Part shown: piece by piece, positions 1 to 4,788 of the stretch
How the letters are laid out: every line of letters begins with the position of its first letter
How positions within the stretch are numbered: position 1 is the stretch's first letter
Source: Dehalococcoidia bacterium
GTDB taxonomy: Bacteria; Chloroflexota; Dehalococcoidia; GIF9; AB-539-J10
NCBI GenBank assembly: GCA_004375885.1
Contig: SOJG01000031.1
Coordinates: forward strand, 1 to 7,171
Length of the DNA: 7,171 nt
Direction of reading: 5' to 3'
Notes under the pieces: model-generated
Told to the model about the DNA's origin: nothing
The model's database searches: none
What the model saw: the letters and a program-made list of their open reading frames with translations, nothing else
Program-made: the position numbers and the translations under genes

Positions 1-659
1 TACTGGAAAGGGACGTTCCTGTGCTGGACACAATAAGCGGCGACCGGATCAGGCACGAGCTAGAGTCGATTTTCAGGGAAGAACAGCCGGAATTGGTCAT
101 CAACCGGCTTGCCGAGATAGGAGTGCTGGCGAGAATAAGCCCCCGTCTCAAAGGCGGTGGCTGGATAGCTGAGCAATATGAAACGGCGCGACGGCTCAAG
201 AGGCCCACCCAATTACCTACGCTCTATTTCTGTCTTCTCATTTACTCGCTCAGCAAAGAGGAAAACGAGCAATTCCTCACGCGCCTTAACACGCCAGCAA
301 AATTGTCCCGCGCCATGCGCGATACGCTCCGCCTCAAGACCAGGCTTGCCTTCCTCGACAGGTCCGCCCTGAAACCCAGTCAGGTCTACTACCTGCTGCA
401 AGACTACGAGCCTTTGGCGATACAGGCAAACGCCATAGCCTCAGACCCTTCAATGGCACAGAGCTATCTCCAACTGTTTCTGACGAAACTACGCTATGTG
501 AGGACTTCCCTCAACGGGGAGGAGCTAAAAAGACTGGGCATTTCTGCCGGACCCGAGATGGGAAGGATCCTCCAGGCACTGCACGGGGCAAGACTAGATG
601 GAGAGGTCAGGACGAAGGCCGAGGAGACGAAGCTAGCCCTTTCTTTGAAGAGCGCTTGA
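1..659 (+). CDS. cca: CCA tRNA nucleotidyltransferase, C-terminal part (5' partial)
   Basis: The frame is open from base 3 to the TGA at 657-659, so the gene enters from outside the window; the GTG at 21 is internal, not a start. The first visible residues read LERDVPVLDTISGDRIRHEL, the typical join in class II CCA-adding enzymes/poly(A) polymerases where the RNA-binding helices follow the catalytic head. The remaining ~200 residues are helical, with a hydrophobic stretch around LPTLYFCLLIYSL, and fit the tRNA-binding body and tail. The family adds or repairs the 3'-CCA end of tRNA in the cytoplasm using CTP and ATP. The nucleotidyltransferase motifs (GGxVRD and DxD) lie upstream and cannot be checked, so a related poly(A) polymerase or a fusion with extra N-terminal domains is possible. 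It converges on the VTT-protein gene; no terminator hairpin with a T-run is visible in the 127 bases between them. Confidence 0.82.
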   Translation, partial: LERDVPVLDTISGDRIRHELESIFREEQPELVINRLAEIGVLARISPRLKGGGWIAEQYETARRLKRPTQLPTLYFCLLIYSLSKEENEQFLTRLNTPAKLSRAMRDTLRLKTRLAFLDRSALKPSQVYYLLQDYEPLAIQANAIASDPSMAQSYLQLFLTKLRYVRTSLNGEELKRLGISAGPEMGRILQALHGARLDGEVRTKAEETKLALSLKSA

Positions 660-786
660 GTGCCATACTGACTGTGCACCTCCTTTGGAGCGAGTGGGGC
701 AGGACATCCAGACCCTGTCGTGAGCGACGCGATGGGCACTGACAATAACAGACGGCTACCGTGACAGGAGCTCGTTATCACTGGAG

Positions 787-1380
787 TTATAGGGGTGGAA
801 GGGGCAAAAGACGCAAAAACGCCTCGCCGAGGTAGCAGGCCAAGAGATACTTGGGAAATTTCCCTGCCCAGCAAGGCAGGAGAAACTTCCATAACGGTAG
901 TTTAGAGGCTCCGGCCAGGAGCCCAGCTACGTCAAATGGCAATATAGGTTGAAGTGAGAGAAGGAAAATGCCCAAGGGGCCATGTCGCTTCATCCAGCCC
1001 ACAAGTTTCTCATATCCTGGTGTAGTCTCAGTGATTATTATCTTTTTCCCTAAGTAACCAACATAATAGCCCGTTATTTCCCCCAAGGTGCCAGCGCTAC
1101 TAGCTATAAGAGCTACCAGAATAGGGTCCCACTTCGATGCCGCTGTTATCATTATGGCGACGAAAATAGGTACTGGAATAATAATACTGGCGTTACTTAC
1201 CAGAGTGGTTATAAAAACAACCAGGTAAGCTGTAGTGGCAAACCCTTCAACTGAAAGATCAAAATAAGCCATCAGATATCGAAGGAGGAAATAAAGGCCG
1301 ACGCTGAGACCAAGAATGACAACGGCATAAATCGTCGCCAGAAGCCACTTATTTCGCTTGATTTGCTCTACTATACTCAT
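787..1380 (-). CDS. VTT/DedA-like (SNARE-associated) multi-pass membrane protein
   Basis: This 197-residue, strongly hydrophobic protein has membrane segments near residues 13-38, 50-80, 86-115, 134-157 and 165-190. Family signs are GEITGYYVG at 100-108, with the conserved Glu-Gly pair of the first re-entrant region, and a second glycine/proline-rich re-entrant region around LQPILPFDVAGLLAG at 143-157. VTT-domain proteins (DedA, TMEM41/VMP1 type) sit in the cytoplasmic membrane; some move lipid carriers such as undecaprenyl phosphate or phospholipids. The usual Arg in the P-x-x-R part of the second motif is not seen here (PILPFD), so transport of the same substrate is not assured. The ATG at 1380 is supported by AGGATGAAGTGAAAGT just upstream, which comes from a small repeat. 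It is the last gene of the minus-strand cluster, 43 bases after ispE. A link to isoprenoid-carrier recycling is an inference from that neighbour. Confidence 0.75.
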   Translation of the reverse strand: MSIVEQIKRNKWLLATIYAVVILGLSVGLYFLLRYLMAYFDLSVEGFATTAYLVVFITTLVSNASIIIPVPIFVAIMITAASKWDPILVALIASSAGTLGEITGYYVGYLGKKIIITETTPGYEKLVGWMKRHGPLGIFLLSLQPILPFDVAGLLAGASKLPLWKFLLPCWAGKFPKYLLACYLGEAFLRLLPLPPL

Positions 1381-1387
1381 ACTTTCA

Positions 1388-1421
1388 CTTCATCCTAACC
1401 TTCTCCCTTCGGGGGAGAGCG
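1388..1421. repeat. Short hairpin-forming dispersed repeat between ispE and the VTT gene
   Basis: The plus strand carries TCATCCTAACC at 1390-1400, then a hairpin TCTCCC/GGGAGA (1402-1407 with 1413-1418). On the minus strand it reads like a diverged copy of the widespread CTCTCCC...GGGAGAGGGTTAGGGTGA intergenic repeat. It fills nearly the whole gap between the two genes and ends in the Shine-Dalgarno area of the downstream gene. Identity as a dispersed repeat rests on recalled resemblance; the window holds only this one copy. Confidence 0.5.
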
Positions 1422-1423
1422 TT

Positions 1424-2275
1424 CTAGCCTCCGGGAAAAGGAGACGTCACGTAACATTCTAGCCCTTGTCCTATCAAGTTTAGACTTATCACTTTGGCCT
1501 GCTTCTCCTCCGAGAAAAAAGTAAAAAGACATGGTCCGGAGCCAGCGAGATAAACTCTGGGGGCTCCAGCTTGTTCCAGGGTCTTCCTATATTCGTTCAA
1601 GCCGGGGAAAAACTCAAAGGCCACCTTGTCGAAGACATTAAACATGAGACCAGGGGCGATTGCCTTTCCTTGTCTCAAAGACGACAGGGCTGCCTGAACA
1701 AACTGGCCTTCGGTGAAATAGGTAGTGTCTAACCTATTATACATTTCCTTTGTCTTGCCCGGAATTCTAGGCAGCGGAGGCATCAGCAACACAAACCACG
1801 TCGAAGACAAGGACGGTAGCGGGGTCACCTTCTCTCCTACGCCCTCTACCAAAGCCGTGCCCTTGTGGATAAAGAAGGGAACATCCGAGCCCAGCTTAGA
1901 TGCTATGTGGACTAGCTCAGAAAGCGGCAGCTCCAATCGCCAAAGCTCATTTAGCGCCAGGAGGGTAGCGGCAGCGTCGCTGCTGCCACCCCCCAGTCCC
2001 ACACCCCACGGTATGCGCTTGCGCAGTTCGATCCGGGCCCCCAGACGGCATTTCATGCTTTCCCTGAGTAGGGCAGCCGCTCGTGTCACCAGGTTATCGC
2101 GCTCCAGGCTGGGCGCATCACATTCAAGGCATACTGCCTCGTGTAGCTGAAAATCGAGGACATCGCATAAGTCTATTGACTGAACAATACTGGAGACCCG
2201 GTGATAATCATTACGCTTGCCCAGTACTTCGAGGACCAGGTTTATCTTGGCCGGGGCGTAAAGAGTGAGCTTCAT
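1424..2275 (-). CDS. ispE: 4-diphosphocytidyl-2-C-methyl-D-erythritol kinase
   Basis: This is the GHMP-superfamily kinase that phosphorylates CDP-methylerythritol with ATP in the cytosol, step four of the MEP pathway to IPP/DMAPP. The 283 residues match the family length. Motif 1 is MKLTLYAPAKINLVLEV with Lys10, expected catalytic. The GHMP ATP loop PWGVGLGGGSSDAAA lies at 89-103. SDVPFF with Asp131 is the second catalytic residue, and AGSGPC at 244-249 is motif 3. The start is ATG at 2275, where homology begins. The frame stays open upstream to 2569, but that part overlaps rsmA and reads through a repeat, so I exclude it. An AGGA sits only two bases before the ATG, giving a poor ribosome site and suggesting coupling to rsmA, whose stop is 10 bases upstream. 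One oddity is RNDYH at 21-25, where the family has R-x-D-G-Y-H: one Gly is missing. Confidence 0.95.
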   Translation of the reverse strand: MKLTLYAPAKINLVLEVLGKRNDYHRVSSIVQSIDLCDVLDFQLHEAVCLECDAPSLERDNLVTRAAALLRESMKCRLGARIELRKRIPWGVGLGGGSSDAAATLLALNELWRLELPLSELVHIASKLGSDVPFFIHKGTALVEGVGEKVTPLPSLSSTWFVLLMPPLPRIPGKTKEMYNRLDTTYFTEGQFVQAALSSLRQGKAIAPGLMFNVFDKVAFEFFPGLNEYRKTLEQAGAPRVYLAGSGPCLFTFFSEEKQAKVISLNLIGQGLECYVTSPFPGG

Positions 2276-2285
2276 AATCCTGTGA

Positions 2286-3347
2286 CTACTCACCACTGAG
2301 GTCATTCTGAGGGCGTGCTTGCGCCTCGTTTGGCGTGAACTCCGCGACCGGAGCATGTCCTGAACCTGTCGAAGGAGATCTCCGGGACCCTTCGCGGTGC
2401 CTGTCCTGAGAGGGACCGGGGTCTTCCCCTTTACGAAACTTGCCCTGAGGGTTACAGGGTCCTTCGCTCGGCTCAGGATGACAAGAAGCGGAAGGCTCAG
2501 GACGAGGTAGGCAGGGAGCAAACACCCTCCACAGTTCCCGCCACTCCTCCAGACCAAGGGTCTCAGCACGCCGTTTGGCTTCTATTCCAGCCTTCTCCAG
2601 CAATGCAGCAACCTCGCCTGGCGGCATCTCCAGAGAGTGAGCCAGAGAATTGTGAAGCTGCTTACGGGGTGAGCTGAAACCACGCATAACCACCTCAAAG
2701 AAACTGGCTACATCGGATACCTCGATGGGTGCTTGAGAGTAAACTTCCAGCCGTAGAACGACCGACTCCACCTTGGGCGGGGGATAGAAGCTTGCCGCGG
2801 CCACATGGGCCATGATAGTAGGCCTGCTATAGAATTGAATCTTGACGCTGAGCAGGCTCATCTTACCCGGGCTAGCGGCAATAGCTTCGCCCACTTCCTT
2901 CTGCACCATCACTACCATGCGTGAGGGTCGGGCCCCTCCCTCGAGAAAATGGCGCAGTACCGGTGAGGTAATATAGTAGGGAAGATTGGCGATAACCCTG
3001 TAACCTCGATCGAGTTCAGAGGCAGGCAAATCGCCGGCCAGAAGCTCCTCCGGGCTAAGCTTGAGTATATCACCGTGGACGACCCTGACATCAGGCAAGG
3101 AGGACAGTCGTTTCCTTAGCAGGGTAACCAGTCTGGAGTCAAGTTCAACGGCGATAACCTTGGCTCCCCGTTTGGCTAACCCCTCAGTTAGTATGCCCAG
3201 GCCCGGACCTATCTCAACGACAATATCCCCATGGCTGAGTTCGGCAGCTGACAGAATGCAGTCTAATACAGCCTCATCTACAAGGAAATGCTGCCCTAGT
3301 CGTTTCTTCGGTCTAAGACCGAATTGGCGAAGGATTTGCTGGTGCAA
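2286..3347 (-). CDS. rsmA: 16S rRNA (A1518/A1519-N6)-dimethyltransferase, with repeat-encoded C-terminal extension
   Basis: RsmA (KsgA) dimethylates two adjacent adenines near the 3' end of 16S rRNA during 30S assembly, using S-adenosylmethionine. Visible signs are RLGQHFLVD at 16-24, the SAM-binding motif VVEIGPGLGILTEGL at 43-57, the acidic VELD at 67-70, HGDIL at 91-95, the catalytic NLPYYITSP at 121-129 (an N-L-P-Y/F motif) and FYPPPKVES at 187-195. The core ends near residue 278 (ELWRVFAP), as expected for a family of about 260-290 residues. The following ~75 residues are proline/serine-rich and low in structure; from residue 289 they are encoded by the repeat at 2301-2482, and the stop is just beyond it. 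The start is TTG at 3347; there is no ATG, GTG or TTG between it and the dehydrogenase stop 5 bases upstream, and the conserved core begins right after it. It is translated between the dehydrogenase gene and ispE and is probably cotranscribed with both. Confidence 0.95.
   Translation of the reverse strand: MHQQILRQFGLRPKKRLGQHFLVDEAVLDCILSAAELSHGDIVVEIGPGLGILTEGLAKRGAKVIAVELDSRLVTLLRKRLSSLPDVRVVHGDILKLSPEELLAGDLPASELDRGYRVIANLPYYITSPVLRHFLEGGARPSRMVVMVQKEVGEAIAASPGKMSLLSVKIQFYSRPTIMAHVAAASFYPPPKVESVVLRLEVYSQAPIEVSDVASFFEVVMRGFSSPRKQLHNSLAHSLEMPPGEVAALLEKAGIEAKRRAETLGLEEWRELWRVFAPCLPRPEPSASCHPEPSEGPCNPQGKFRKGEDPGPSQDRHREGSRRSPSTGSGHAPVAEFTPNEAQARPQNDLSGE
2301..2482. repeat. MITE-like dispersed repeat inside the 3' end of rsmA
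   Basis: The ends are imperfect inverted repeats: GTCATTCTGAG at 2301-2311 and CTCAGGATGAC at 2472-2482, ten of eleven bases pairing. Inside are further short modules, including TGTCCTGAACCTGTCGAAGG at 2356-2375, CCTGTCCTGAG at 2400-2410 and CCTTCGCTCGGCTCAGGATG at 2461-2480, plus an inverted pair CCGGAG/CTCCGG (2348-2353, 2380-2385). Such CTGAG...TCGAAGG modules are dispersed in many bacterial genomes and often leave peptides like HPE-SEG or LSRAKD in predicted proteins; both occur here. It contains no transposase, and no clear target-site duplication was found. A weaker related piece, GAAGGCTCAGGACGA at about 2491-2505, lies just outside and may mark an older insertion. Confidence 0.65.
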
Positions 3348-3352
3348 AAAAG

Positions 3353-4222
3353 TCAGCCCTGTGCAAACAACTGGTAGAAGCCCTTTCCGGCCTTCCTTCC
3401 GGTGTATCCAATCTCGACCATCCTCTTCAATAGCGGAGCAGGCTTATATCGTTCCCAGCCCGTCTCCCGGTAGATTCCTTCCAGCAGGTCTACCACGACG
3501 TCTATGCCGACCAGATCCGCCAGTTCGAATGGGCCCATGGGCCAGTTGTGCGATAGTTTCTCTATTTTGTCTATATCCTCGATACTTGCCAGATTCTCTT
3601 CCAGAAGCTTGGCTGCCTCGTTGAAGACCAGGGTGACGATTCTATTGGTCACAAATCCAGGCGAATCTTTCACTACGACTGTTTCCTTGCCCAGAGACTT
3701 GACAAAATCGAGGCTTGTGCTCAGAGTCTCATCCGACGTGAGCAAAGACCTCACGATCTCTACGCCCTTCATTAAGGGCACAGGATTCATGAAATGTGTG
3801 CCTATGACCTTGTCGGGACGCCTCGTGGCTGACGCCAGTAGACTTACCGGTATTCCTGATGTGTTGGAAGCCAGGATTGTTTCCTTGCGGCAGACATCTT
3901 CAAGCTGCGCAAATATGGGCAGCTTTACCTCCGCCCTCTCAAATGCTGCCTCTATAACATAGTCAGCATCCCTAGCGGCATCTTTCATATCAACCGTGGT
4001 ACGGAGCCTGGCCAGAGTTTCGCCCATCTCCTCCTGTTTCATCCTTCCTTTTTCCACAAATTTGCCCAGGCTTGCCTTTATATTGCTCATGCCACGGTCA
4101 AGAAACTCCTGCTTTATGTCAACCATGGTTGTCTCATAGCCCGCCTGTGCCGATACTTGTGCTATCCCGCTGCCCATAGTCCCTGAACCGACAACACATA
4201 CCTTACTTATTGCCATATTCAT
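3353..4222 (-). CDS. 3-hydroxyacyl-CoA (3-hydroxybutyryl-CoA) dehydrogenase
   Basis: This soluble NAD(P)-dependent enzyme interconverts 3-hydroxyacyl-CoA and 3-oxoacyl-CoA in beta-oxidation or butyrate-type metabolism. Its 289 residues fit the single-function Hbd/PaaH family (about 280-290). The N-terminal Rossmann fold has VVGSGTMGSGIAQ at 10-22. The substrate part has SNTSG at 119-123 and GTHFMNPVP at 141-149 with catalytic His143, partnered by Glu155. KDSPGFVTNRI at 185-195 holds the conserved Asn193. The C-terminal helical domain has PMGPFELADLVGID at 228-241 and GRKAGKGFY at 275-283. The start could be ATG 4222 or ATG 4216; AGAGG at 4225-4229 is well placed for 4216 (8-base spacer), whereas GAGGAG at 4235-4240 would serve 4222 with a long spacer. 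It is the first protein gene of the minus-strand cluster, directly after the SRP RNA. Whether the preferred substrate is C4 or longer cannot be read from sequence. Confidence 0.93.
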   Translation of the reverse strand: MNMAISKVCVVGSGTMGSGIAQVSAQAGYETTMVDIKQEFLDRGMSNIKASLGKFVEKGRMKQEEMGETLARLRTTVDMKDAARDADYVIEAAFERAEVKLPIFAQLEDVCRKETILASNTSGIPVSLLASATRRPDKVIGTHFMNPVPLMKGVEIVRSLLTSDETLSTSLDFVKSLGKETVVVKDSPGFVTNRIVTLVFNEAAKLLEENLASIEDIDKIEKLSHNWPMGPFELADLVGIDVVVDLLEGIYRETGWERYKPAPLLKRMVEIGYTGRKAGKGFYQLFAQG

Positions 4223-4224
4223 AG

Positions 4225-4240
4225 CCTCTGAAATCTCCTC
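4225..4240 (-). promoter_or_regulatory. Ribosome-binding area of the dehydrogenase gene
   Basis: Two purine-rich sites, GAGGAG (4240-4235) and AGAGG (4229-4225), precede the alternative ATGs at 4222 and 4216. They begin right where the SRP RNA pairing ends, so 3'-end formation of the RNA could influence access to them. Confidence 0.55.
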
Positions 4241-4515
4241 AAGCCGTGCACCTGCCCTCGATTCCCGAACCGGGAAGCCGCCCTTGCCAGCTCGCTCCAG
4301 CCAGGCAACTCTATGTCACACTGGAAATACCACTTACCGCTGCTTCCTTCCGGACCTGACGGGGTTCATAGCCTCCAGTTGCATAGAACCCGACCATCAA
4401 CACCGCTCAGCAAAGGCAGGTCTAGCCAGCCGCAAACCTCAAGCAGGAATTCAGCCCCGCTATAGCGGTTTTCGGGTACAGGGCACCGCTAGCTCCCCGC
4501 CTAGCACGGCTCAGT
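4240..4515 (-). ncRNA. ffs: Signal recognition particle RNA, large bacterial type (with Alu domain)
   Basis: The RNA scaffold of SRP, which binds Ffh and directs ribosomes making membrane proteins to FtsY. On the minus strand, the domain IV tip GGTCCGGAAGGAAGCAG is within 4339-4360, with the near-invariant GGAA tetraloop. Its stem is supported by ACTGGA/TCCAGT and CTATG/CATAG pairing on either side. A second helix pairs 4408-4419 with 4279-4290, and another pairs 4443-4447 with 4251-4255, as in the long helix 5. The 5' part contains GCCGTGC...GCGGGGAG...AGCGGTGCCCTGTACC, then GGGGCTGAAT, matching the Alu domain of Bacillus scRNA as I recall it. The ends close with AGCCGTGC/GCACGGCT (4512-4505 with 4249-4242). 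At about 275 nt it is the large class, unlike the ~114-nt E. coli 4.5S RNA. Ends are set from the promoter and the closing helix and may be off by several bases. Confidence 0.93.
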
Positions 4516-4520
4516 CCATG

Positions 4521-4549
4521 ATGTTACCAATAAGCCTTAGTCAAGTCAA
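4521..4549 (-). promoter_or_regulatory. Sigma-70-type promoter of the SRP RNA (and probably the downstream operon)
   Basis: A TTGACT -35 box (4549-4544) is followed by a 17-base spacer and a TAACAT -10 box (4526-4521). Transcription would start near 4517-4514, which coincides with the 5' end of the SRP RNA deduced from pairing. No other promoter is evident before the dehydrogenase gene, so the same transcript may continue into hbd-rsmA-ispE. Confidence 0.72.
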
Positions 4550-4565
4550 CATTCCAATTGCTCCC

Positions 4566-4585
4566 AAAAAGCCCCTTGGGAGCTT
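4566..4585 (-). terminator. Probable Rho-independent terminator between the acyl-CoA synthetase gene and the SRP RNA promoter
   Basis: On the minus strand AAGCTCC (4585-4579), loop CAA, GGGGCTT (4575-4569) form a 7-bp stem with one G-U pair, and the strand continues TTT, giving a run of five Ts at 4570-4566. It lies about 190 bases after the synthetase stop and just ahead of the SRP promoter, as expected for insulation. The T-run is short. An alternative 8-bp stem, 4583-4576 with 4567-4560, would exclude this one. Confidence 0.5.
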
Positions 4586-4611
4586 CGGGGGACTGACGTA
4601 CTATGGAGTAA

Positions 4612-4788
4612 GGATTCGGGGAAAAACGAACTATCGCCCCTGATGCACCGGTCCAGAGCATTCTTCAGCCGCAGGGACTCGTGGAATACGCAGAAATATA
4701 CTACGACCCCAATACATATTCTGGACTGCTGGCCAGGCAGATGCTGGCGCTCTATCCCTGGTGGACTGACAGGCCATTCAAGCAGTAA
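4612..4788 (+). other. Unrecognised coding-like open frame, possible short gene or gene remnant
   Basis: The frame runs from just after a TAA at 4609-4611 to the TAA at 4786-4788. The second half reads LVEYAEIYYDPNTYSG (4678-4725) and then LLARQMLALYPWWTDRPFKQ (4726-4785). Residue mix and codon choice resemble the neighbouring real genes, which is unusual for an intergenic shadow. There is no ATG in the frame; a GTG at 4681 would give only 35 residues, and no good ribosome site precedes it. It converges on the acyl-CoA synthetase gene and overlaps its last codons by 11 bases. I do not recognise a family. It could be the intact tail of a decayed gene, a short protein with an unusual start, or chance. 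Confidence 0.25.

Noticed and set aside
660..786. Possible terminator or small RNA in the convergent gap
   Set aside because: Only a very short GTCG/CGAC pairing was seen, with no T-run on either strand and no tRNA-like pattern.
494..892. Minus-strand open frame bridging the cca and VTT genes
   Set aside because: It overlaps both real genes and the peptide shows no family features; the coding signal lies in the other frames.
2276..2569. N-terminal extension of the ispE reading frame up to 2569
   Set aside because: It overlaps rsmA in another frame, reads through the repeat (ILSRAKD-type peptide) and has no IspE similarity; the family homology begins exactly at the ATG at 2275.
3061..3962. 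Plus-strand open frames opposite rsmA and the dehydrogenase
   Set aside because: Ser/Arg-rich shadow peptides with no motifs; the opposite strand is fully explained by two well-supported genes.
4262..4276. Perfect hairpin TTCCCG/CGGGAA as a terminator after the SRP tip domain
   Set aside because: It has no T-run and lies inside the 3' strand of the long SRP helix; the RNA continues to about 4240, where the closing helix is completed.
4284..4643. Plus-strand open frame of 119 codons
   Set aside because: It lies mostly antisense to the SRP RNA, whose structure explains the sequence; the peptide has no recognisable domain.
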